In this document: one piece after another, positions 50,423-57,753 of the stretch | Position numbering within the stretch: position 1 is the first letter of the stretch | Layout of the letters: every line of letters begins with the position of its first letter | From: Pseudomonas grandcourensis | Lineage (GTDB): Bacteria > Pseudomonadota > Gammaproteobacteria > Pseudomonadales > Pseudomonadaceae | Assembly (NCBI RefSeq): GCF_039909015.1 | Contig: NZ_CP150919.1 | Location: 3,882,501-3,946,500, forward strand | Direction of reading: 5' to 3' | Length of the DNA stretch: 64,000 nt | Position numbers and translations under genes: made by a program | The notes under the pieces: generated by a model | Databases searched by the model: none | Told to the model about the DNA's origin: nothing | Seen by the model: only the letters and a program-made list of their open reading frames with translations

Positions 50423-50842
50423 CTAATCGCGAGTAGGGATGCGATGTATCGCCAAACGCGATACCTCAACCGATCCTGATATCGCCGCCTTTACAGGCAT
50501 TTCCAGCACCACCCAGCCCTCCTCCAGACGCCATGGCAGCGTGTGCAGCCGCTGGCCCAGACACGGGCCGTAGACACATTCGCCGGTGCCAGGAAGAAAC
50601 TGCGCCCCGTGGGCGTAACAGACGATCAGCTGGCCATCAGCCGACAAAAACCGGTCCTTGCGGTACTCCAGGCGCACGTCCAGATGCGGGCAACTGTTGC
50701 GATAAATCCGCACCTGCCCTTCGTGCACCAATGCAAAAATAGTGTCCCTGCCGAGCTGCAATGGATCGAACCCGCGCGCCTGCCCTTCTGCCAATTCGTC
50801 CATCCGGCACAGGGGGAAATCGCTGTGACTTATCACCTGCAC
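50423..50842 (-). CDS. Rieske [2Fe-2S] ferredoxin-like protein
   Basis: The 139-residue protein has a Rieske centre with SCPHLDVRL (Cys-x-His) and VCYAHGAQF (Cys-x-x-His), about 21 residues apart, and a short C-terminal tail. It resembles ferredoxin components of oxygenases. It directly follows the VOC gene and is translationally coupled to it. No oxygenase terminal component lies in the same operon. The final 12-13 codons, encoding SRLAIHRIPTRD, coincide with the operator at 50426-50462. The minus strands of two other copies of that element also read SRLPxGRI in one frame, so the tail of the protein may be a by-product of the operator. Confidence 0.88.
   Translation of the reverse strand: MQVISHSDFPLCRMDELAEGQARGFDPLQLGRDTIFALVHEGQVRIYRNSCPHLDVRLEYRKDRFLSADGQLIVCYAHGAQFLPGTGECVYGPCLGQRLHTLPWRLEEGWVVLEMPVKAAISGSVEVSRLAIHRIPTRD
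50426..50462 (-). promoter_or_regulatory. Nod-box-like operator 1 (FAD monooxygenase promoter)
   Basis: The plus strand shows ATC-N9-GAT-N7-ATC-N9-GAT exactly, with flanking CTA and ACC shared with site 2. It overlaps the 3' end of the Rieske gene and lies 91 bp before the flavin monooxygenase start. The two ATC-N9-GAT units each contain a T-N11-A LysR box. Confidence 0.8.
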
Positions 50843-51781
50843 TCAGCCTTGCTTGGGTGGCGGGCCACCCGGTGCCCACTTCTCTTTAGAGGTGAACAGG
50901 AACAGCTGAGAGTTATCGGCCGACAGTGGTGCGCGGCGCGCCTCCCAGGCGTCATCGTGTTTGTCCATGTCGGCGTCGTATTCGATGTGGCAGCCCAGCG
51001 GACTGTTGAAGTACCAGAACCAGTTGGAGCCAAAGAGGTGACGGCCAGGCCCCCAGAAACTGGTCCAGCCTTTTTGCTCGAAGCGCGTACCGGCCAACAA
51101 CACTTCAGTGCCGCTGCCCATGTGAAAGGTGAAGTGCTCGCAGCCCTTCATGTGTGGGGGGGTCTGGATCATGAACAGGCAATGGTGGTCATCGGACCCC
51201 GCCGGACGCATGAATGGCCCTGCCCCGATGAAAGTGTCGGTGGTTCGAAAGCCCAGGCGTTCGGCGTAGAAGGCTTCGGCCTTGGCGGCATCCGGGACGA
51301 AATACACCACGTGCGACAGCGTGCGCGGCGTGGCGCTCATCTCGAGGGTGATGCCTGGTTGGTTAAGCGGACGTTGTGGCGCGTGGCCGGCGGCGTTGGT
51401 CAGGTCATCCGGGGCGTTGAAGGACTTGCGAACGCTGACCTGGAAAGCGATGGCAAACCCCATGTCGTCGACAGTGTGCAGCACACCGTTTTCACGGGTG
51501 ACCTGACGATCTCGCGCCAACTCGTCTTCGATGGCGTCAAGGTCAGCCGCGCTGGCGACGCCGTAGACGGTTTCGCGAATCGACGGTGCCGGCCCGATGG
51601 CAATCGGCAGCGTTGGATCGTCCGCACGGCGAATAATCACGGCCGTACCGTCCAGTGCTTCAAAACGCCCACCGCTGCTGTCGACGTCAATCGGTGCCAG
51701 GCCGTAATCACACAGGCAATCGGTACAAGCTTGGATGTCATCGACGCCAAAGATCAGGGCATCAAGGCCAATGATGTTCAT
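50843..51781 (-). CDS. VOC family (extradiol dioxygenase-like) enzyme
   Basis: The 312-residue protein has two vicinal-oxygen-chelate domains. The C-terminal one has the likely metal ligands His in LSHVVYFVPD, His in HFTFHMG and Glu in GCHIEYD, the layout of type I extradiol dioxygenases. It would cleave a catechol-like ring next to the hydroxyl groups or act on a related dihydroxylated compound. The ATG at 51781 gives MNIIGLDALIFGVDD as the first strand. The promoter region, shared with the divergent NodD-like LysR gene, holds operator site 2. The Rieske gene follows directly. Confidence 0.87.
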   Translation of the reverse strand: MNIIGLDALIFGVDDIQACTDCLCDYGLAPIDVDSSGGRFEALDGTAVIIRRADDPTLPIAIGPAPSIRETVYGVASAADLDAIEDELARDRQVTRENGVLHTVDDMGFAIAFQVSVRKSFNAPDDLTNAAGHAPQRPLNQPGITLEMSATPRTLSHVVYFVPDAAKAEAFYAERLGFRTTDTFIGAGPFMRPAGSDDHHCLFMIQTPPHMKGCEHFTFHMGSGTEVLLAGTRFEQKGWTSFWGPGRHLFGSNWFWYFNSPLGCHIEYDADMDKHDDAWEARRAPLSADNSQLFLFTSKEKWAPGGPPPKQG

Positions 51782-51923
51782 CGCTACCACTCCATTGAAA
51801 TTAGTATCCGGAAGCAGGCACCGAGGGCTCGACAGGCCCATCAGCGATGCATGGAATCCGGTGGTGGTGTCGGCAGTAAGTCCGACTGCGGCGAAGATTG
51901 CCGTGCGGTTTGGCAGCTGACTA

Positions 51924-51960
51924 ATCGCGAGTGAGGATGCGACCTATCGGCAAACGCGAT
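51924..51960. promoter_or_regulatory. Nod-box-like operator 2 (VOC/lysR divergent promoter)
   Basis: ATC-N9-GAT-N7-ATC-N9-GAT is perfect here, and followed by ACCTGAG. It sits 143 bp before the VOC start and 99 bp before the LysR start, the place expected for a LysR-type site that controls both the target operon and its own gene. Confidence 0.85.
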
Positions 51961-52058
51961 ACCTGAGTGCGCGGGATATCGGCACACGGGCGGGGTTGAC
52001 GTGACGATGAATTAACCGGAATGTATCGCGAAAATAAATACAAAAGCGGACATGCCTG

Positions 52059-53021
52059 ATGCGTTTCAACCACCTGGACCTGAATCTGTTGGTCGCGCTC
52101 GATGTATTGCTCGAAGAGCAGAACATCACCCGCGCCGCCGAACGACTGCACATGACGCAGTCCGCCACCAGCGGTGTGTTGGGACGCCTGCGAACCTATT
52201 TCGAAGACGAACTGCTGGTGCAAGTGGGGCGTAAAATGCAGCCCACGCCTTACGCGCAGGAGCTCGCCAAACCCATCCGCGAAGTGCTGCTGACGATCCA
52301 GTCGTCAATCACCGCCAAGCCGGTGTTCGACCCCACGACCAGCAAACGTCACTTCCGCCTTGTGACCTCGGATTACCTGATCAGCGTGCTGTTTGCCCAA
52401 GTGATTCAGAAAATCCATCAGGAAGCGCCCAACATCACTTTCGAGATGCTCGGCCCAAGCGACAATTCCGGAGAGTTGCTGATTCGTGGTGAGGTTGACC
52501 TGATGATTGTGCCTGAGCGCTATATCATCGAAGGCCACCCGCACAAACTGTTGTTTGAAGAAGAACACGTCTGCGTGATCTGGAAAGGCAATACCCAGGT
52601 GGGCGACAGCCTGACCCTTGAGCAGTACATGGACATGGGGCACGTTTCTGTCGGTTTTGGTCGCAGCCGCCACTTGAGCATCGAAGAGTGGTTTATGAAC
52701 CAATACGGTTTCAACCGCCGTATCGAAGTCATCACCAACGACTTCAACACGCTGCCGCAGCTGGTCGTTGGCACTCAACGCATCGCCACCATGCACCAAC
52801 GTCTGGCGCGGTTGTACGCCGAGCATCTGCCCCTTCGCATCCTCAATACGCCGGTGAAGATTCCGGTCATGCGCGAGGTCATGCTCTGGCACCGCAGCGT
52901 CGACGGCGACCCCATGCACCGCTGGCTGCGTGAACGCATCAGCGAATTCATCCAGCATCTTGAGCGCCATCATATCGCCGCCCGCGATACCTCCCATCCC
53001 GAGTCACGATTGGCCAATTAG
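52059..53021 (+). CDS. LysR family transcriptional regulator, NodD-like
   Basis: The 320-residue protein starts MRFNHLDLNLLVALDVLLEE, with NITRAAERLHMTQSATSGVLGRLRTYFEDELLV as the helix-turn-helix region. This is the pattern of the NodD/NahR/LinR branch, in which rhizobial NodD begins MRFKGLDLNLLVALDAL. The co-inducer domain (about 90-300) is complete. The gene is divergent from the VOC-Rieske operon, with site 2 between them. NodD-type regulators bind ATC-N9-GAT units and respond to aromatic compounds, so this is the prime candidate for the regulator of sites 1-4. Confidence 0.92.
   Translation: MRFNHLDLNLLVALDVLLEEQNITRAAERLHMTQSATSGVLGRLRTYFEDELLVQVGRKMQPTPYAQELAKPIREVLLTIQSSITAKPVFDPTTSKRHFRLVTSDYLISVLFAQVIQKIHQEAPNITFEMLGPSDNSGELLIRGEVDLMIVPERYIIEGHPHKLLFEEEHVCVIWKGNTQVGDSLTLEQYMDMGHVSVGFGRSRHLSIEEWFMNQYGFNRRIEVITNDFNTLPQLVVGTQRIATMHQRLARLYAEHLPLRILNTPVKIPVMREVMLWHRSVDGDPMHRWLRERISEFIQHLERHHIAARDTSHPESRLAN
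52974..52988. promoter_or_regulatory. Single nod-box-like half site inside the lysR 3' end
   Basis: ATC-N9-GAT followed by ACCTC resembles the right half of site 1 at most positions, but the left half is missing. It lies 93 bp before the alpha/beta hydrolase start. It may be a weak operator or a chance match within coding sequence. Confidence 0.3.
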
Positions 53022-53070
53022 CCGGGGCGTCCTTAACGTGCCTTGTGAACGACAAGGCAACCACAAGGAC

Positions 53071-53078
53071 AACAACAA
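53071..53078 (+). promoter_or_regulatory. Hfq/Crc CA motif before the alpha/beta hydrolase gene
   Basis: AACAACAA is a perfect AAnAAnAA, lying between AAGGAC and the ATG at 53081, where bound Hfq/Crc would block ribosome access. Confidence 0.55.
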
Positions 53079-53080
53079 TC

Positions 53081-54238
53081 ATGTTCCGTTACTTCCCGAC
53101 CAATTACGTGTGGAATCTCTCCGTCGACCTGGCCATCGAGATGGGCGCCCGTATGGGCGAAATTGAAGAGATGTGCGCACCGCTACAGGAAGCCGCCCAG
53201 CAACCCGATGCCGCTGGAACCAAGGCGTTTCGCGAAACCTGGGCGAAGATGGCCGACAAACTCTGTGGCCTGGCCGAAGAAGATGAAGGCCATGGCCGAC
53301 TGCTGTCCGCGGGCGAAAAATACAACCGCGCCGCCACCTACTACCTTACCTGCGAACGTTTGCAGGCCCACGGCGCGCCGGGCCGGACAGAGCTGTACCA
53401 GCGCTTTTTGCAGACGTTCAAACGCGGTATCGAACTGTCTCGCGAGAACTGTGAGCGCGTAGAAATCCCCTACGAGGGCAAACATCTTTCCGGTTTGCTG
53501 GTACGTGCCGAAGGTGTGTCCGGTCCGGCACCGATCCTGGTGCAGGTCAATGGACTGGACTCAACCAAAGAAATGAAATATCGCGTCGGGCTGCCAGCCT
53601 GGCTGGCGAAGCGCGGTATCTCATCGTTGATCATCGACCAGCCCGGAACCGGTGAAGCGCTCCGATTGCATAATCTGGTCGCCCGTTTCGACAGCGAGCA
53701 TTGGGCCAGCCGGGTGGTCGACTGGCTGGAAAGCCGTAGCGACGTGGATGCCAAACGCATTGGCCTGGAGGGCGTCTCGCTCGGCGGCTATTACTGCCCG
53801 CGTGCGGTGGCGTTTGAACCACGGTTTGCGTGCGGTGTGGTGTGGGGCGCCAACCATGACTGGCGCGATGTGCAAAAACGTCGCCTGGAAAAAGAAGGCA
53901 GCTTCCCCGTTCCGCATTATTGGGCGCACGTGTGCTGGGTGTGGGGGGCGAAAGATATGGATGAGTTCATGGCCATCTCCGAAAACGTGCACCTGGATGG
54001 CGTACTGGACCGCATCAAGGTTCCGTTCCTGGTGACCCACGGTGAAAAGGACTCACAGATTCCATTGAAGTGGGCACAACGCACCTACGAGCAACTGGTC
54101 AACAGCCCCAAACGTGAGCTTAAAATCTTCACCGAACGCGAAGGTGGCGTGCAGCATTCCAGCTTCGATAACAGCATCAACGCGGGCCATTACATCGCTG
54201 ACTGGATTGCCGAAACGCTGGGTGGCCACACCGCATAA
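53081..54238 (+). CDS. Alpha/beta hydrolase (2,6-dihydroxypseudooxynicotine hydrolase-like)
   Basis: The 385-residue protein has an N-terminal helical cap region (about 1-135) and an alpha/beta-hydrolase core. The core has the nucleophile elbow GVSLGGYYCPR (Ser), a DQPGTGEALRLHN strand end, VTHGEKDSQIPLKWA (Asp) and QHSSFDN (His). Large cap-first proteins of this kind include C-C bond hydrolases such as 2,6-dihydroxypseudooxynicotine hydrolase, which cleave a ring-acyl or acyl side-chain bond. The gene follows the NodD-like regulator on the same strand. The ATG at 53081 is preferred over an upstream start at 53045. A strong terminator follows. Confidence 0.86.
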   Translation: MFRYFPTNYVWNLSVDLAIEMGARMGEIEEMCAPLQEAAQQPDAAGTKAFRETWAKMADKLCGLAEEDEGHGRLLSAGEKYNRAATYYLTCERLQAHGAPGRTELYQRFLQTFKRGIELSRENCERVEIPYEGKHLSGLLVRAEGVSGPAPILVQVNGLDSTKEMKYRVGLPAWLAKRGISSLIIDQPGTGEALRLHNLVARFDSEHWASRVVDWLESRSDVDAKRIGLEGVSLGGYYCPRAVAFEPRFACGVVWGANHDWRDVQKRRLEKEGSFPVPHYWAHVCWVWGAKDMDEFMAISENVHLDGVLDRIKVPFLVTHGEKDSQIPLKWAQRTYEQLVNSPKRELKIFTEREGGVQHSSFDNSINAGHYIADWIAETLGGHTA

Positions 54239-54255
54239 CGAGCTTCACGAAGCAC

Positions 54256-54297
54256 AAAAAACGCCGGAAAGCCTTGGGGCTCTCCGGCGTTTTTTTA
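54256..54297. terminator. Bidirectional terminator
   Basis: ACGCCGGA (54261-54268) and TCCGGCGT (54283-54290) pair, with an A-run before and TTTTTTT after, so it works in both directions. It separates the convergent hydrolase and SnoaL-like genes. Confidence 0.85.
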
Positions 54298-54314
54298 TTG
54301 ATCGGGAAGCGGGT

Positions 54315-54701
54315 TCAGTTTGGCGCCCGCGTGCCATGGAACGAGATGATCTGCCACCCCTGCGCACCGTACGCCCATATCTGCGTGGCAAAGCCTTCAC
54401 CACGAATCAACTGGTCACCACCGCGCTTGCGCAACGTGTTGCACTGCGGTCCCGTCATGACCGCAAGATGGTCGCCATAGAAGCGGATCAGCAGTTCGCC
54501 GCGCTCAATATCCAGATACTCTACGGCGCTTTTCGCGTAGTCCAGATACTCCGCCTTGCCTTGTACCAATCCCGTGGTGTGTACGTACACCAGATCATCG
54601 GCGAACAACTCTGCCACACGCGAATAGTCTTCCTCTACCAATGCCCGGCGGCGCTCTTGCTCAAGTGCCAGCAGTTCAGCTTTTACAGTTGCGGTGGTCA
54701 T
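54315..54701 (-). CDS. SnoaL-like/NTF2-fold protein
   Basis: The 128-residue protein has the NTF2-like pattern: an N-terminal helix pair (ELLALEQERRRALVEEDYSRVAELFADDLVYVH), then TGLVQGKAEYLDYAK and C-terminal strands ending AQGWQIISFHGTRAPN. Members are small enzymes such as cyclases, isomerases or hydroxylase-like proteins, or binding domains. The ATG at 54701 is chosen because the upstream extension is basic and unlike the fold. Operator site 4 is 62 bp upstream in the same relative orientation as at sites 1-3, so the gene is a probable regulon member. Confidence 0.82.
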   Translation of the reverse strand: MTTATVKAELLALEQERRRALVEEDYSRVAELFADDLVYVHTTGLVQGKAEYLDYAKSAVEYLDIERGELLIRFYGDHLAVMTGPQCNTLRKRGGDQLIRGEGFATQIWAYGAQGWQIISFHGTRAPN

Positions 54702-54762
54702 GGGGACTGCTCTCTGTGGATGAAGAGCGCGCACCATAGCCCCCCGATCAGACTCATAAAAA

Positions 54763-54799
54763 ATCGCCGATCACGATGCCAACCATCGTCACTCGCGAT
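54763..54799. promoter_or_regulatory. Nod-box-like operator 4 (SnoaL-like/amidohydrolase divergent promoter)
   Basis: ATC-N9-GAT-N7-ATC-N9-GAT is perfect although many of the spacer bases differ from sites 1-3. This indicates selection on the ATC/GAT positions. ACC again follows. It is 62 bp from the SnoaL-like start and 162 bp from the amidohydrolase start. Confidence 0.8.
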
Positions 54800-54960
54800 A
54801 CCCGGCCCTTGCTGTTATTCATCGCCGCAAAGCCCCGACAGCGCTGAGGTGCAGCAGCTATTGACGCCATCAATACGCAAGCATTGATGCAAGTTGCTGG
54901 TGGCGTGAACGGACCTGCCCTAGCTTCGCTTTGCATAACAATCCGCAAAGTGAAAACGCC

Positions 54961-56310
54961 ATGCCTGCCCTACACCTGAAATGCCAGACCTTGTTCGACG
55001 GTACCGGCCTGCAAACCCGTCAACAGCAAACCCTGGTCGTGGAAAACGGCCTGCTGTCGTATGTCGGCCCGACCGCCCTCGCGCCGCAGCTGCAACCGGG
55101 AGACACCCTGCTGGACGCCGGCGATAATTTTGTCATGCCGGGCCTGGTCGATGTGCACACCCATTTGGCCTTCGGCAACGCGCAGAGCGAAGAAGATATT
55201 GATATCTGGACCAGCGACGAATTCCGCGCACTGCGTGGCATGTTTTTCGCCCAACATGTGCTGGCCGCCGGCGTGACCAGCATGGTCTGCCCGGGCGATA
55301 GCGGCCAACTCAGCATCGCTGTGCGCAACGCGATCGCTGCCGGTTTGTTCGAGGGCCCGCGTATTGCCGCCAGCAGCCGGGTTATCACCAATCGACAGAG
55401 CCTCAACGACTGGTTCCCGAGTCGCATGGGTACGCCGGAATATTTCACTGCGCGCCTGGTCACCAGTCGCAGCGAAGCGTTGGCTGAAATCCGCAAACAG
55501 GCCAAGGATGGCGCCGACCTGATCAAGATCGCCATGGACGGCACCCACCGCCGCCCGAACGGCGAAATTATCGCCGCGTTCACCGCCGAAGAAACCTATG
55601 AGATGGTCGAAGAAGCTCACCGCCTGGGCTGCAAAGTGGCGACCCACGCCTATGGCCGAGAGGCTGTGATGTACGCCGCACGCGCCGGTGTCGATCTGGT
55701 GTTCCATGCCTTCTACATGGACGACGCCTGTATCGAGGCTTTGCTCGAAGCCGGCAGCATTCTCGCGCCGACCATGACCTTCCCGCAAAACACCGTGGAC
55801 TTCTGCCAGCCCCACGATCCGGCCATCAGCACCGGTTACGCCGGCTACTGTGCCCGCACCCTGGAAATCGGTTCGGCCGTGCTCAAACGTGCCAAGGCCG
55901 CAGGCGTGCCTTTCGCGTGTGGCAGCGACAGCGGTTTTGCGGTAACACCCTATGGCGAGTGGCACGCTCGTGAGCTGGAACTGTTGGTCACCCGGCTGGG
56001 CTTCACACCCGCAGAAGCGCTTTATGCCGCCACCAACGTTGGTGCGCGCTGCATGCCACGCGGTGAGACCATCGGCTCCCTCGAAGTGGGCAAGCAAGCA
56101 GACTTCCTGTTGCTCGACGGTTCGCCGTTGCACGACATCCGCATCCTGCAAGACCGCTCTCGCCTTAAAGCCGTGTACAAGGCTGGCCAGTCCGTGCGCA
56201 TGGAGCGCAGCCCCTACAACCCCAAACAGGTCTCTGATTTCAACTCGCTGAAATGGACTGATCTTTACACCCGGGACCGCGTGGCCCAATTGGGCAAGTG
56301 GGCACAATGA
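54961..56310 (+). CDS. Amidohydrolase family protein (imidazolonepropionase/prolidase-like)
   Basis: The 449-residue metal-dependent hydrolase carries the amidohydrolase ligands: HTH in VDVHTHLAFGN (about residue 66), a Lys in DLIKIAMDGTH that may be carbamylated, His in VATHAYGREAV and DLVFHAF, and Asp in CGSDSGFAV. The C-terminal part rebuilds the small beta domain (GSLEVGKQADFLLLDGSPL). It would hydrolyse a cyclic amide, lactam or similar ring. The ATG at 54961 is used; its ribosome-binding site is weak. It is coupled with the downstream GlcG-type gene and divergent from the SnoaL-like gene. Confidence 0.9.
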   Translation: MPALHLKCQTLFDGTGLQTRQQQTLVVENGLLSYVGPTALAPQLQPGDTLLDAGDNFVMPGLVDVHTHLAFGNAQSEEDIDIWTSDEFRALRGMFFAQHVLAAGVTSMVCPGDSGQLSIAVRNAIAAGLFEGPRIAASSRVITNRQSLNDWFPSRMGTPEYFTARLVTSRSEALAEIRKQAKDGADLIKIAMDGTHRRPNGEIIAAFTAEETYEMVEEAHRLGCKVATHAYGREAVMYAARAGVDLVFHAFYMDDACIEALLEAGSILAPTMTFPQNTVDFCQPHDPAISTGYAGYCARTLEIGSAVLKRAKAAGVPFACGSDSGFAVTPYGEWHARELELLVTRLGFTPAEALYAATNVGARCMPRGETIGSLEVGKQADFLLLDGSPLHDIRILQDRSRLKAVYKAGQSVRMERSPYNPKQVSDFNSLKWTDLYTRDRVAQLGKWAQ

Positions 56311-56321
56311 GGACCAACACC

Positions 56322-56768
56322 ATGCAGCAACTCGACCTGATGACCGCCACCAACATCGCCAGCTACGCCATCCGCATCGCTCGGGAAACGGGCATCAACC
56401 CTCTTGCCGTGGCCGTGCTGGATAGTGCAGGTCATCCGCTGGCAGTCTTGCGTGATGAACATGCCAGTTTCCTTCGACCACAGATCGCCATCGGCAAGGC
56501 ACGGGGTTGCTTGGGAATGGGCTTTGGCGGGCGCGAACTTGCCCGGCGCGCACAAGCGATGCCGGCGTTCTTCGACGCCATCAACAGCCTGACCGGCGGT
56601 GAGGTAATTCCCGTCGCCGGAGGCGTGTTGATTCGCAATGCCGAGGGACTGATCATGGGCGCCATTGGCATCAGCGGCGACACTTCGGACAACGATGAAC
56701 GATGTGCCGTGCAGGCTATTGAACAGGCTGAGCTGGTAGCGGATACCGGTGATCAGTTGGCGCGCTGA
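56322..56768 (+). CDS. GlcG/HbpS family heme-binding-like protein
   Basis: The 148-residue protein has the DUF336 pattern: VAVLDSAGHPLAVLRDEHASF, IAIGKARGCLGMGFGG and GGVLIRNAEGLIMGAIGISGDTSDNDERCA. GlcG/HbpS-like proteins are small cytoplasmic or exported proteins found in many catabolic operons; some bind heme or corrinoid, and their role is mostly unknown. The ATG at 56322 has GAGGA eight bases upstream; an ATG at 56307 overlapping the amidohydrolase stop is also possible. The 3' end overlaps the convergent LysR gene by 16 bases. Confidence 0.87.
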   Translation: MQQLDLMTATNIASYAIRIARETGINPLAVAVLDSAGHPLAVLRDEHASFLRPQIAIGKARGCLGMGFGGRELARRAQAMPAFFDAINSLTGGEVIPVAGGVLIRNAEGLIMGAIGISGDTSDNDERCAVQAIEQAELVADTGDQLAR

Positions 56769-57688
56769 TCAAGCAACGCGGCCTGCGCCGATAACAGGCC
56801 GCGAAACCACAACATTGCCGGGTCATGGTGTTGGTAAGGATGCCATTGCAGTACCTGAACGGCGTCGGGAAATGCCAGCGGTGCAGGGTGAATACGCAGT
56901 GGATAATGTTTAGCGAAGCGCTGCGCCTGGCGGCGAAACACGGTGGCGATCCGAGTAGTACCGACGATGAATTCGGGCATTAACACGAAGCTTTCAAGGG
57001 CCACTGCCACTCGGCGATGAACGCCCAGCTCATGCAAGTGCGCTGCATCCATCGCCAGATTTCGACCATCGGCAAACTCGCGAACCACGTGCTCCGCCTC
57101 GCAATAGTCGGCCAGGCTCAAGCCTTCGGCGAACCGGGGTTGCCGAGCGCAGACGATGCAACAGAGCTCGTCGTTCATCAGCGGTATATGGGGGTAAGCC
57201 GGGTTCAATCGCCGCTGAGGCACAATCACACAATCGCTGCGGCGATAGTCGAGCGCTTCGCTGACCACGTCACCGTCACGCGGCACAGGCATGTCCCGCA
57301 GACTCAATCGCACGCCAGGTGCGATTCGGGCCAACTCAAGACTGACAGCTGGCAACAGGACGCCAGCCACGTAGTCGGAAGCCACCAAAGTGAAGTGCCG
57401 AATGCAACTGGCCGGTTCAAAGTTGACCGGTGAGTCGACAATCTCACGGGTCAGAGCCAGCGCTTCACGCACTTTCGGAAGCAGTTCCAGACCCAATGCC
57501 GTGGGCTCCAGACGCCGTCCAATCTGGACCAGCAACGGATCATTGAAATGCTCACGCAAACGTCCGAGCGCCGAACTGGTTGCCGACTGCCCCAGGCACA
57601 ATCGCTCGGCGGCCCTGCTGACGCTACATTCGCTCAACAAGGCGTCCAAGGCGACCAGCAGGTTCAAGTCAAGACGTCGATAACGCAT
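56753..57688 (-). CDS. LysR family transcriptional regulator (second NodD-like protein)
   Basis: The 311-residue protein begins MRYRRLDLNLLVALDALLSE and has CSVSRAAERLCLGQSATSSALGRLREHFNDPLLVQIGRRL, the same NodD-like branch as the gene at 52059. The co-inducer domain is complete. It stands between the convergent GlcG gene and the chemoreceptor gene. It could share the nod-box-like sites with the first LysR protein or act on the amidohydrolase side only. No separate operator was identified in its short upstream region (57689-57753). Confidence 0.9.
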   Translation of the reverse strand: MRYRRLDLNLLVALDALLSECSVSRAAERLCLGQSATSSALGRLREHFNDPLLVQIGRRLEPTALGLELLPKVREALALTREIVDSPVNFEPASCIRHFTLVASDYVAGVLLPAVSLELARIAPGVRLSLRDMPVPRDGDVVSEALDYRRSDCVIVPQRRLNPAYPHIPLMNDELCCIVCARQPRFAEGLSLADYCEAEHVVREFADGRNLAMDAAHLHELGVHRRVAVALESFVLMPEFIVGTTRIATVFRRQAQRFAKHYPLRIHPAPLAFPDAVQVLQWHPYQHHDPAMLWFRGLLSAQAALLDQRAN

Positions 57689-57753
57689 GTTGTATCCAGT
57701 TTAAGTTTTTCGGTATTTGAACTACGCCCTTGATCGCACCCAGGGGCAATGTT

